A stretch of 20,665 nt of DNA. Origin: an uncultured Alphaproteobacteria bacterium. GTDB lineage: Bacteria > Pseudomonadota > Alphaproteobacteria > Rs-D84. Position 1 is the stretch's first letter. Every line of letters starts with the position of its first letter. Below are positions 8,188 through 14,954 of this stretch, piece after piece. The notes beneath the pieces were generated by a model that was given only the letters and a program-made list of their open reading frames with translations, did no database searches and was not told the DNA's origin. Made by a program: the position numbers and the translations under genes. The DNA is taken from assembly GCA_937900435.1 (NCBI GenBank), contig CALCEG010000121.1, positions 1 through 20,665 on the forward strand. Direction: 5' to 3'.

Positions 8188-8607
8188 TTAGTCTTGTCCG
8201 TTTAGCGCTTTTAATAGTTTCATTACCGTTTCGCGCTGAGTGTCAGTTGGTAATTTCCAATATAAATTTATTAATTGTAACGATTCGTTCTTGGACAATG
8301 GGTCTGATTCGCTTTGGTCGCTTAGGTGCAATCTGGGTGAATGTCCATTGCGTGGTTCGCGTTCCAGGTGACCCGGCAAACCAGAAAAGAAAAATGATAC
8401 TGGTGTTTCAAGTGCGCTGCTGACTTCAAATAAACGAGAAGCAGATATTCGATTGCCTGCACTTTCATATTTTTGAATCTGCTGAAACGTAACACCGCAA
8501 ATCTTGGCCAAATCTTTCTGAGACATTCCCATCATAACACGACGTAGTTGCATACGTTGACCGATATGCTCGTCAATCGGTGTTGGTACAAATGATTTTT
8601 TGCTCAT
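8188..8607 (-). CDS. XRE-family helix-turn-helix transcriptional regulator
   Basis: This 139-residue DNA-binding protein has a Cro/C1-type helix-turn-helix at about residues 16-72: IGQRMQLRRVMMGMSQKDLA, then GVTFQQIQKYESAGNRISASRLFEVSSAL. The pattern VGxRxRLRRxxxGMSQ, GxTFQQxQKYE, NRIxASRL followed by PVSFFF is typical of a small XRE family common in alphaproteobacteria. The C-terminal part is a linker of polar residues and a short helix (ETVMKLLKAL), which may serve in dimerisation. The regulatory target is unknown; the gene is divergent from gpmI, which makes that region and its own promoter candidate targets. The ribosome site AGAGGA (8619-8614) lies six bases before the ATG. Confidence 0.93.
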   Translation of the reverse strand: MSKKSFVPTPIDEHIGQRMQLRRVMMGMSQKDLAKICGVTFQQIQKYESAGNRISASRLFEVSSALETPVSFFFSGLPGHLEREPRNGHSPRLHLSDQSESDPLSKNESLQLINLYWKLPTDTQRETVMKLLKALNGQD

Positions 8608-8650
8608 TTTTCGTCCTCTAGATGATTAAGATGTGTTTCCTATGTTATGT

Positions 8651-8679
8651 TTTATACAATTTTTCTTTTGGTTTTGCAA
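8651..8679 (-). promoter_or_regulatory. Predicted sigma-70 promoter of the XRE regulator
   Basis: On the minus strand TTGCAA (8679-8674), a 17-bp spacer and TATAAA (8656-8651). The predicted start is near 8645, about 38 bases before the ATG. Confidence 0.55.
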
Positions 8680-8697
8680 TTAAAAAACTGTTATGAT
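8668..8697 (+). promoter_or_regulatory. Possible promoter of gpmI
   Basis: TATGAT (8692-8697) is a good -10, but the -35 TTGGTT (8668-8673, 18-bp spacer) is weak. The element overlaps the -35 of the divergent XRE promoter, so the two may interfere. Confidence 0.35.
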
Positions 8698-8734
8698 AAC
8701 CTGTGCATGTAAAAAGATAAGAAAGGATTTCTTG

Positions 8735-10210
8735 ATGATAAAACCACTGTTATTATGTATTATGGATGGGGTTGGAATTAACCCTATGAATGAACACAAT
8801 GCTGTTTCAATGGCAAAAATGCCGTTTTTTAATAGTTTGTTGGAAAAATATCCTCATTCTAGACTAGACGCAAGTGGAATTGCGGTTGGGCTGCCTGAAA
8901 ACACAATGGGAAATTCCGAGGTTGGACATATCACAATCGGCGCAGGCAGGGTTGTTAATCAATTCTTGCGCAGGTTTCAAATCGAAGATTGGAATAAAAA
9001 CATTCAATTACAATCTTTTATAAAAAACGTTTCTGACGATGGTGGAATTGTTCATGTCGCAGGATTAATGTCAGATGGTCGTGTTCATTCTGATGTAAAT
9101 GATATTTTGACAATTGTTAAATATATCGCTAACCAAGGCCTTAGGATTTGTTTGCATTTTGTTGCAGATGGACGTGATACCCTGCCCCAGTCTGCGCCAA
9201 CATATATCGAACAAATAAAACAAGAATTAAAAGAATATTTTGATTCTGGGCGAGTTTTCTGGGGGACTTTGTCGGGGCGTTATTACACGATGGACAGAAA
9301 TCAAAATATGGACAGAACACAAGTTGCGTTTGATGCGATTGCAAATGCAAAGTCACAGTATGTTGCAGATACAATCGATTCTGCGTTGGCAGATGCGTAT
9401 GCGCGTGGCGAAACAGACGAATTTATAAAGCCGACTGTTATTCAAGGCGATGTGCCGATTACACCAAAAGATGGGTTCTTGTTCGGGAATTATCGCAGCG
9501 ATCGCGCACGTCAGATTATGCGTGAAATTCTTAAAACAGATGCGCATATATTGTGTTTTTCACAGTATGGCGAAGGATTAAACGAGCTTTGCCCTGCACT
9601 GTTGCCGGATGAGGCTGTATTGAATACATTGGGGGATGTCTTGGTGGCGAATGGTAAATCGCAGTTGCGTATTGCAGAAACAGAAAAGTATAACCACGTT
9701 ACATACTTCTTTGATTCTGAACGCAATATCGATTTTGATAATGAAAAGAAGATCTTGATACCATCGCCAGATGTTGCGACATTTGATTTAAAGCCTGAAA
9801 TGTCTGCAGTTGAAATTACAGATGCTTTGTTGCCGATACTGGGGGATTATGATGTGATAATCTTAAATTACGCAAATGGCGATATGGTTGGACATACCGG
9901 AAACGAAGGCGCAGCAATTCGCGCGATGGAGGTTCTGGATAAACAATTGTCGCGTGTTGTGCCAGCGGTCTTAGATTTAGGTGGTATGGTTTTGATAACA
10001 GCAGACCATGGAAACGCAGAAAAAATGTGGGACGGTGAAAATAACCTGCCATGGACAGCGCACACAACAAATCCTGTTAACTTTATTGTTGTGTCGAACC
10101 AGAAAATCGAAAATGTGAAAGATGGCGGATTGGCAGATATTGCGCCAACTATGTTAAAGATTTTGGATGTAGAACAACCAAAAGAAATGACGGGACATTC
10201 ACTGATATAA
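8735..10210 (+). CDS. gpmI: 2,3-bisphosphoglycerate-independent phosphoglycerate mutase
   Basis: This metal-dependent enzyme interconverts 3- and 2-phosphoglycerate in glycolysis and gluconeogenesis in the cytoplasm. I take ATG 8735, with GAAAGGA (8721-8727) seven bases upstream; an in-frame upstream start at 8693 would add 14 residues unlike the family. The 491-residue protein has the opening LCIMDGVGINP, the phospho-accepting serine in MGNSEVGH (Ser61), VAGLMSDGRVHS, FVADGRDT, LSGRYYTMDR, FGNYRSDRARQI, and the C-terminal metal site motifs NYANGDMVGHTGN and ITADHGNAEKMWD. Length and motif order fit the family, which belongs to the alkaline phosphatase superfamily. It is monocistronic between the divergent regulator and the convergent tadA. 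No cofactor-dependent mutase is seen in the window. Confidence 0.97.
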   Translation: MIKPLLLCIMDGVGINPMNEHNAVSMAKMPFFNSLLEKYPHSRLDASGIAVGLPENTMGNSEVGHITIGAGRVVNQFLRRFQIEDWNKNIQLQSFIKNVSDDGGIVHVAGLMSDGRVHSDVNDILTIVKYIANQGLRICLHFVADGRDTLPQSAPTYIEQIKQELKEYFDSGRVFWGTLSGRYYTMDRNQNMDRTQVAFDAIANAKSQYVADTIDSALADAYARGETDEFIKPTVIQGDVPITPKDGFLFGNYRSDRARQIMREILKTDAHILCFSQYGEGLNELCPALLPDEAVLNTLGDVLVANGKSQLRIAETEKYNHVTYFFDSERNIDFDNEKKILIPSPDVATFDLKPEMSAVEITDALLPILGDYDVIILNYANGDMVGHTGNEGAAIRAMEVLDKQLSRVVPAVLDLGGMVLITADHGNAEKMWDGENNLPWTAHTTNPVNFIVVSNQKIENVKDGGLADIAPTMLKILDVEQPKEMTGHSLI

Positions 10211-10240
10211 ATAGACGCGCCATTGGTGCGCTATTTTTTT
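10209..10240. terminator. Bidirectional terminator between gpmI and tadA
   Basis: The hairpin pairs 10209-10221 with 10225-10236 (one bulged A at 10215, one G-T pair) around an ATT loop and runs into seven T residues (10234-10240) on the plus strand. It overlaps the stops of both genes. The minus-strand T tract is shorter. Confidence 0.7.
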
Positions 10241-10677
10241 CGACGATTTGCAAAAAAAACTTTTAGTAAATCGGCAGATTCAGATGCAAATTCTGGCATT
10301 TGATATACATTTGGTCGCCACAGGTGGCGGTCTGTTTCGTATATCTGTGCGTTTGCGGTTATGCCACCGCCTTTGGGGTCGGTTGCAGCAAAATATATAT
10401 TTCGAATTCGGGCAAAAGATATCGCTGTTGCGCACATTGCACAAGGTTCAAGCGTTATATAAATATCGCAATCATCCAGGAATTTTGTTCCTAGTTTTTT
10501 GCAAGCACGATTTATGGCGACTATTTCTGCGTGCAATGTGGGGTTCTTTTTCTGTTGAACTTGGTTTTCCCCACGCGCAATGATTTTGCCATCACGAACA
10601 ATTACTGCGCCGATTGGAACATCTTCGTGTGATTGGGCGCGATGCGCTAAAACAAATGCTTGATTCATAAATTTCAT
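10231..10677 (-). CDS. tadA: tRNA-specific adenosine deaminase
   Basis: TadA deaminates adenosine 34 of tRNA-Arg(ACG) to inosine, which allows decoding of CGN arginine codons. The 148-residue protein has the cytidine-deaminase fold: the zinc-ligand and proton-shuttle pair H49/E51 in LHAEIVAI, and zinc ligands C79 and C82 in LEPCAMC. The flanking PIGAVIVRDGKIIARG and DPKGGG segments are typical of TadA rather than of cytosine or guanine deaminases. There is no clear ribosome site upstream of ATG 10677; a predicted promoter puts the transcript start at or next to the start codon. An alternative ATG lies three codons in. It diverges from rsmD. Confidence 0.93.
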   Translation of the reverse strand: MKFMNQAFVLAHRAQSHEDVPIGAVIVRDGKIIARGENQVQQKKNPTLHAEIVAINRACKKLGTKFLDDCDIYITLEPCAMCATAISFARIRNIYFAATDPKGGGITANAQIYETDRHLWRPNVYQMPEFASESADLLKVFFANRRKK

Positions 10678-10687
10678 ACTTTATACT
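10660..10687 (+). promoter_or_regulatory. Predicted promoter of rsmD, leaderless start
   Basis: TTGATT (10660-10665), 16-bp spacer, TATACT (10682-10687). The -10 ends seven bases before the rsmD ATG (10695), so the transcript would start at or next to the start codon. No Shine-Dalgarno is visible. Confidence 0.45.
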
Positions 10688-10712
10688 TTACATTATGGAT
10701 TCTAAATTGCAA
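10685..10712 (-). promoter_or_regulatory. Possible promoter of tadA, leaderless start
   Basis: On the minus strand TTGCAA (10712-10707), 16-bp spacer, TAAAGT (10690-10685), seven bases before the tadA ATG (10677). Its -10 overlaps the rsmD -10. Confidence 0.35.
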
Positions 10713-11270
10713 ATAATTTCAGGAAAATATAAAGGTCGGCGTTTGGTCGTGCCGCAGAACGCACGTCCAACACAAAATATGGCGCGAATTGCGTTGTTTA
10801 ATATGCTGGAATCTGGAATTGTTAATGACTTGGCGGATAATTTGGTCGTTTGGGACGCGTTCGCAGGCAGCGGCGCACTGGGACTGGAATGTTTGTCGCG
10901 ATACACATCTGCGCGTGTGTTTTTTACCGACGTTGCGCCAGAATCAATCAAGGTAATTCGTGAAAATTTAGAAAAATTGAACGTTGGCGCAATGGCGCAA
11001 GTCTTGCAAATTGATGCCGTTGCGGCGGTTAAGCAATATGCGAATACGGCGAATTTGGTTTTTGTTGATGCGCCCTATTCATTGGCGGATTTGGGGCGTA
11101 CGGTTGTAAAAAAACTGGGGCAGTTGGCACAAGTCGGCACGATTGTCGTTTGGGAACAAGATGCCAAGGATTCTGTTGATGCAGATTTAAATGTTTGGAA
11201 TGTTTTGCGCGATAAAGTCTATGGTCGTGCGCGTTTTATGATTTTGCAAAAACAAAATAAAATCGCTTGA
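10695..11270 (+). CDS. rsmD: 16S rRNA (guanine(966)-N(2))-methyltransferase
   Basis: RsmD uses S-adenosylmethionine to methylate G966 of 16S rRNA in the small-subunit assembly intermediate. The 191-residue protein starts with the family N-terminus (IISGKYKGRRLVVP, then RPTQNMARIALFNML) and has the SAM-binding motif I WDAFAGSGALGLECLSR. The catalytic motif IV reads VDAPY near residue 125, where the usual family form is D/N-P-P-Y/F; the alanine in place of the first proline is noteworthy but may be tolerated. The stop codon overlaps the -35 of the predicted rplY promoter. The start lies 17 bp from the divergent tadA start. Confidence 0.92.
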   Translation: MDSKLQIISGKYKGRRLVVPQNARPTQNMARIALFNMLESGIVNDLADNLVVWDAFAGSGALGLECLSRYTSARVFFTDVAPESIKVIRENLEKLNVGAMAQVLQIDAVAAVKQYANTANLVFVDAPYSLADLGRTVVKKLGQLAQVGTIVVWEQDAKDSVDADLNVWNVLRDKVYGRARFMILQKQNKIA

Positions 11271-11295
11271 TTTTTCTGTTTTTTTAGGTAATAAT
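11267..11295 (+). promoter_or_regulatory. Predicted promoter of rplY
   Basis: TTGATT (11267-11272), 17-bp spacer, AATAAT (11290-11295). The start would be near 11302, at the base of the leader hairpin. Confidence 0.45.
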
Positions 11296-11302
11296 GTTGC
11301 GC

Positions 11303-11326
11303 GCATAACACCCTTGGAGGTTATGC
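11303..11326 (+). promoter_or_regulatory. Leader hairpin upstream of rplY
   Basis: GCATAAC (11303-11309) pairs with GTTATGC (11320-11326), with a few more G-C pairs inside. A GGAGG (11316-11320) is within the structure. The predicted transcript would begin with this hairpin. Its role is unknown; L25 autoregulation or transcript protection are possibilities. Confidence 0.4.
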
Positions 11327-11360
11327 AATTTAAAAAAGTAATAATAAAAAGGACTTTAAA

Positions 11361-11942
11361 ATGGCTATTAATTTAAATGCAGAAATTCGCAATGTTGCTG
11401 GCAAGGGGGCCGCGCGTAGCGTTCGTAAAAACAATAAAATCCCTGCGGTTGTATACGGCGAAAAGAAAGAACCTGTTTCAATTGAACTGGACGGTCGTGA
11501 ATTTGAAATCTTGCTGAAAACCCCAGGTTTGCGTACAAAATTATTCCAAATTGTAACTTCACAAGGTACAGAAGATGCAATGTTGATGGATATTCAATAT
11601 AATCCTGTAACCGATGCAGCAATGCACGTGGACTTTAAACGTATCGATGTTAAAAAGCCTGTTAACGTGGTTGTTCCTGTCGAAGTTGTTAATGCTGAAA
11701 CTTCTAAAGGCTTGAAATTGGGTGGTACATTGAACTTTGCGGTGCGTAAAGTCGCTTTGCGTGGTTTGGTTGATGTTATCCCAGAAAAAATCGTCATCGA
11801 TTTGGCGCATTTGAACATTGGCGATGTGGTTCATGGAACTGACTTGGTATTGCCAGCTGGTGTTGAATTGGGCTTGCATCAGGCAGAATTAGCATTTGCG
11901 ATTATCGGCGGTAAAATGCCAGAAGAAGCAAAAAATGCTTAA
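11361..11942 (+). CDS. rplY: 50S ribosomal protein L25/general stress protein Ctc
   Basis: L25 binds 5S rRNA in the large ribosomal subunit. The 193-residue protein has the N-terminal 5S-rRNA-binding domain (RNVAGKGAARSVRKNNKIPAVVYGEKKEPVSIEL) followed by the C-terminal CTC/TL5 beta domain (NVVVPVEVVN, LRGLVDVIPEKIVIDLAHLNIGDVVHGTDLVLPAGVEL). This is the long form found in many bacteria rather than the 94-residue E. coli type. The ribosome site AAGGA (11349-11353) is seven bases before the ATG. The gene has its own predicted promoter and terminator. Intact. Confidence 0.97.
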   Translation: MAINLNAEIRNVAGKGAARSVRKNNKIPAVVYGEKKEPVSIELDGREFEILLKTPGLRTKLFQIVTSQGTEDAMLMDIQYNPVTDAAMHVDFKRIDVKKPVNVVVPVEVVNAETSKGLKLGGTLNFAVRKVALRGLVDVIPEKIVIDLAHLNIGDVVHGTDLVLPAGVELGLHQAELAFAIIGGKMPEEAKNA

Positions 11943-11952
11943 TTTAAATTCT

Positions 11953-11976
11953 AACCGCCCGATGGGCGGTTTTTTT
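11953..11976 (+). terminator. Intrinsic terminator of rplY
   Basis: AACCGCCC (11953-11960), loop GAT, GGGCGGTT (11964-11971), followed by T residues to 11976. Confidence 0.93.
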
Positions 11977-12000
11977 ATTACAGTTTTATAATTTTCGTGC

Positions 12001-12029
12001 TTGCATTTGCATTTGTGTTTCTATATAAT
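12001..12029 (+). promoter_or_regulatory. Promoter of tRNA-Ser
   Basis: TTGCAT (12001-12006), 17-bp spacer, perfect TATAAT (12024-12029). The start near 12036 is 12 bases before the mature tRNA. This is the clearest promoter in the window. Confidence 0.75.
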
Positions 12030-12047
12030 AACACTCGCAAAAGAAAC

Positions 12048-12135
12048 GGAGCGTTGGCAGAGTGGTAATGCAGCAGATTGCTAATCTGTGACCGAAATTT
12101 TTGGTCCATAGGTTCGAGTCCTATACGCTCCGCCA
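12048..12135 (+). tRNA. tRNA-Ser(GCU), CCA encoded
   Basis: The acceptor stem GGAGCGT (12048-12054) pairs with ACGCTCC (12125-12131); discriminator G is followed by an encoded CCA (12133-12135). The anticodon stem-loop CAGATT-GCT-AATCTG places GCT at 12080-12082, which reads AGC/AGU serine codons. The long variable arm (ACC...GGT within 12091-12107) is the class II form expected for serine. The T arm has GGTTCGAGTCC. The last 18 bases (12118-12135) are repeated exactly at 15183-15200, so the 3' end of the gene appears to have been an integration site and to have been restored by the incoming DNA. Confidence 0.97.
12118..12135 (+). repeat. Putative attL: tRNA-Ser 3' end
   Basis: GTCCTATACGCTCCGCCA, covering the 3' side of the T arm, the acceptor strand and CCA. 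The identical 18 bp recur in the same orientation at 15183-15200. Confidence 0.8.
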
Positions 12136-12143
12136 AGTTATTT

Positions 12144-12166
12144 GTCCCTAAAAATGGGACTTTTTT
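12144..12166 (+). terminator. Terminator of tRNA-Ser (island copy)
   Basis: GTCCC (12144-12148), loop of seven, GGGAC (12156-12160), then six T residues. Confidence 0.75.
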
Positions 12167-12180
12167 ATTATTTTTGTTGC

Positions 12181-12448
12181 AAATCAGCAATTGGTTGCAT
12201 GAAATAAAAAAGTCAATATTATCAATAGGTTGTCGTGTCAGTTTCTAGACAAATGAAAGGATCGATTGTGTCTGGATACAGACCGACGGAATGATGTATT
12301 GACTTAAGAATCAAAAAATGCTTGTTTTTCAACAAAAAATTACAATTTGACAATTGAAATTACAAAGTTTTAACAGGGAAAAAAGCGGTTGATTTAATCG
12401 TTGGATTGTGATAAGTCTAAAATAGGAAAAATACACAAAGGAATCCAA
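12181..12448 (+). other. Non-coding leader of the island
   Basis: I see no gene in this AT-rich stretch. It contains two overlapping, mutually exclusive hairpins (12244-12276 and 12270-12283), a 9-bp direct repeat AAATTACAA (12337-12345 and 12357-12365), and a promoter-like pair. These could be a regulatory leader or what remains of a recombination region. Confidence 0.5.
12347..12374 (+). promoter_or_regulatory. Predicted promoter of the island glycosyltransferases
   Basis: A perfect TTGACA (12347-12352), 16-bp spacer and TTTAAC (12369-12374), flanked by AAATTACAA repeats 20 bp apart. The start would be near 12381. Confidence 0.4.
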
Positions 12449-13312
12449 ATGTCGATTAACAATCCTAAGGTCTCGGTATTAACCCCTATATACAATACAG
12501 ATCCAGAATATCTTCGAGAAATGATTGAGTCTATATTGAATCAGACCTTTTCTGATTTTGAATTTTTAATTCTCAACGACTCTCCTGACAATAATGAAAT
12601 CGAACAAATAGTCTTGGAATATGCAAAAAAAGACAAACGTATCAAATATTCAAAAAATGATTACAATATGGGAATTACGCCATCTAGAAATAAGTTATTA
12701 GAAATGGCGAATGGTGAATACCTGGCAATATTTGATCATGACGATATTTCTTTACCAAAACGTTTGGAAAAAGAAGTAGACTTTTTAGACAAGAACCCAG
12801 AAGTTGGGGTTGTCAGTGGATTTTTACAATTTTTTCAGTGTAAAGAGGAAGGGTTTATTATGACGTGCCCAGAATTTGATCATGAAATAAAGTGTGCCTT
12901 TACAGATAATTGCTATTTCCCACACACGGCTTCTATGTTGCGTAAATCGGTACTGGAAAACAACAACATAAGATATGAAAAATATTTTACTCCATGTGAA
13001 GATTATCAATTATGGAATCGTTTGATGGATAAAACGTTTTTTTACTGTATACAAGAGGTTTTAGTGAAATATCGTGCGTTTGACGGGAATACGACACACA
13101 CCCAAAAAAAACGTATGGATAGAAACCATGAAGCCATAAGTTTAGAGATTCAAAATAAATACCCAGCATATCGTGAATATTGGCAAAAAAATAGGGATCG
13201 AACAGGGACAATCTTTAGACTTAGATTGTGTAGAATCCCATTATTCAAAGTTAAAAACAATAAAGTTTATTTGTTTGAGTTTATACCAATCTTAAAAATA
13301 AAGTGGAACTGA
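12449..13312 (+). CDS. Family 2 glycosyltransferase
   Basis: The 287-residue protein is a GT-A-fold inverting glycosyltransferase (GT2), expected to transfer a sugar from a nucleotide donor during synthesis of a surface polysaccharide at the cytoplasmic face of the membrane. The N-terminus has KVSVLTPIYNT, then ILNQTFSDFEFLILND, YNMGITPSRNKLLEMANGEYLAIFDHDD (metal/donor-binding DHDD near residue 97), and later FTPCEDYQLWNRL, the usual acceptor-side ED motif. The C-terminal tail (RLCRIPLFKVKNNKVYLFEFIPILKIK) resembles tails found in other surface-polysaccharide transferases. I prefer ATG 12449, with AAGGA six bases upstream (12438-12442); an in-frame TTG at 12401 is less likely. The sugar specificity cannot be read. 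Its TGA overlaps the next start. Confidence 0.93.
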   Translation: MSINNPKVSVLTPIYNTDPEYLREMIESILNQTFSDFEFLILNDSPDNNEIEQIVLEYAKKDKRIKYSKNDYNMGITPSRNKLLEMANGEYLAIFDHDDISLPKRLEKEVDFLDKNPEVGVVSGFLQFFQCKEEGFIMTCPEFDHEIKCAFTDNCYFPHTASMLRKSVLENNNIRYEKYFTPCEDYQLWNRLMDKTFFYCIQEVLVKYRAFDGNTTHTQKKRMDRNHEAISLEIQNKYPAYREYWQKNRDRTGTIFRLRLCRIPLFKVKNNKVYLFEFIPILKIKWN

Positions 13313-14952
13313 TGTCAAAAATTTCAGTGATTATTCCGGTATATAATTGCGAAAAATATATCGCAGAGACCTTAGATAGCATCATACACCAGTCTTTTAT
13401 TGACTGGGAGGCGATATGTATTGACGATGGCAGTAATGACAATTCATTAAAAATTCTAGAGAAATATGCAGACAAAGATAATAGAATTAAAGTTATAACC
13501 CAAAAAAACTTAGGGGTTGTTACAGCAAGAAACGTCGCCATCAATCAAGCCAAGTCTGAATATGTATTTCCACTTGATGCAGATGATATAATTACGTCCG
13601 ATTGTCTTGAAAAACTATATAGGGCAATGCTGGATGGTAAAGGCGATATAATCACCTGCAGAGTGATGTATTTTGGACGCGAAACTCATGAAATGGAATT
13701 AAAAAAAGCCACAAAATACAATATGATTCATGAAAATTGCTTAGTCAATGCCGCTTTGTTTAGAAAATCTGATTTTGAAAAATCCGGTGGATATGATACA
13801 GAATTTAACATTGCTCTAGAAGATTATGATTTTTGGCTAAACATGGTTATAAACCATAAAAAGAAAATCTATCGTATTCCAGAAATATTGTTTTATTACA
13901 GATTGAAACCTAAGTCTGAGGCAAGAAACTTTCAACATCGCTCTGAACATGCTATGTTGCAAAATAAATTGCAGAAAAAATATCCAATTATGAAAAAATA
14001 TTTCTTATTTGAAAAGCTGACTAAACCAATTAGAAAAATTGCTAGGTTTGTTTTCAGAATAGAGGGCAATGAGATAAAACTATTTAAGAAGATCCGGTTC
14101 AAGATAAAGAAACATATCAATTTATTTTATTTTAACAGTGTTAGCAATTTTGGCGACATTTTGAATTTGGATATTCTGGAAAAGCTATCAGACCATAAAA
14201 TTCAGCATAAATGTCTTGAAAAAGCAGATATTGTTGCTATCGGCTCTCTTTTGCAGGCTGTCGTTGTTCCAAAAATAAAATTCAAGAACAAAATTAACAG
14301 AATTTTACGCAAACCCTTGATAGTATACGGAACAGGTTTTATAGAAGATAGTACAGATAAGAATGCTTTAAGAAGTTTGGATGTAAGGGCAGTTCGGGGG
14401 AAAAACTCATTAGAAAAACTGAGCAAACTAAAATATGTAAAAATATCTAAAAACGTAGCGATTGGCGATCCAGGATTATTGGCGTCATTATTGATAAACT
14501 CATCAAAAATTGAGAAAAAATACAGTTTAGGTATAATACCGCACTATGTTGACTCTGATAACCAACTGTTGAATAAAATAAAGGTAAAAAATTCAATCGT
14601 ATTGGACATTAAACAACCCCCATATGTTTTGTTAACCCAAATGGCTCAGTGTGAATATATTATAAGTTCTGCCATGCATGGTTTGATTGCGGCGGACTCG
14701 CTAGGGATCCCCAACATTCGAATAATTTTGTCTAATAAAATAACAGGAGGTGATTATAAATACGATGATTATTATTCTGCTTTTGGAATAAAGAAACATA
14801 ATCGATTTGATTTGCGCAAAAAATCATTTACAGATAAGGATTTGAAACAATTAAGCAAAATGTATCAAATCAAGCCTGAGCAAGTTCACCAAAAACAAAA
14901 AGAATTACTTGAGGCATTGCCATTCAAAACAAAAGGGAAAATATATCTGTAA
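13312..14952 (+). CDS. Glycosyltransferase fused to polysaccharide pyruvyl-transferase-like domain
   Basis: This 546-residue protein has two domains. Residues about 1-225 are a GT2 transferase: KISVIIPVYNCEKYIAETLD, CIDDGSNDNS, NLGVVTARN, FPLDADD (near residue 88) and ALEDYDFWL. After a basic linker, residues about 265-480 match the polysaccharide pyruvyl transferase pattern: NSVSNFGDILN, DIVAIGSLLQ, LIVYGTGF, VRGKNS, IGDPGLLASLL, GIIPHYVD and SSAMHGLIAADSLGIPN. Such domains add ketal pyruvate from phosphoenolpyruvate to sugars of capsules or exopolysaccharides, so the fusion could add a sugar and pyruvylate it. The start ATG overlaps the upstream stop as TGATG, showing coupling; a GTG at 13303 is an alternative. 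Both domains look intact. Confidence 0.88.
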   Translation: MSKISVIIPVYNCEKYIAETLDSIIHQSFIDWEAICIDDGSNDNSLKILEKYADKDNRIKVITQKNLGVVTARNVAINQAKSEYVFPLDADDIITSDCLEKLYRAMLDGKGDIITCRVMYFGRETHEMELKKATKYNMIHENCLVNAALFRKSDFEKSGGYDTEFNIALEDYDFWLNMVINHKKKIYRIPEILFYYRLKPKSEARNFQHRSEHAMLQNKLQKKYPIMKKYFLFEKLTKPIRKIARFVFRIEGNEIKLFKKIRFKIKKHINLFYFNSVSNFGDILNLDILEKLSDHKIQHKCLEKADIVAIGSLLQAVVVPKIKFKNKINRILRKPLIVYGTGFIEDSTDKNALRSLDVRAVRGKNSLEKLSKLKYVKISKNVAIGDPGLLASLLINSSKIEKKYSLGIIPHYVDSDNQLLNKIKVKNSIVLDIKQPPYVLLTQMAQCEYIISSAMHGLIAADSLGIPNIRIILSNKITGGDYKYDDYYSAFGIKKHNRFDLRKKSFTDKDLKQLSKMYQIKPEQVHQKQKELLEALPFKTKGKIYL

Positions 14953-14954
14953 AG

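Noticed and set aside
8693..8734. Upstream start of gpmI at 8693
   Set aside because: It falls on the predicted -10 element and adds residues absent from the family; ATG 8735 has a good ribosome site.
12048..12135. CRISPR-like repeat from the recurring tRNA end
   Set aside because: Only two copies 3 kb apart exist, with no regular spacers; the pattern is that of attachment-site repeats.
12361..12400. GCGGTTG-like sequence upstream of the glycosyltransferases as an ops/JUMPstart element
   Set aside because: The core ops sequence GGCGGTAG is not present; the resemblance is only a few bases.
12401..12448. TTG start for the first glycosyltransferase
   Set aside because: The extra 16 residues are unlike GT2 proteins, and ATG 12449 has a well-placed AAGGA.
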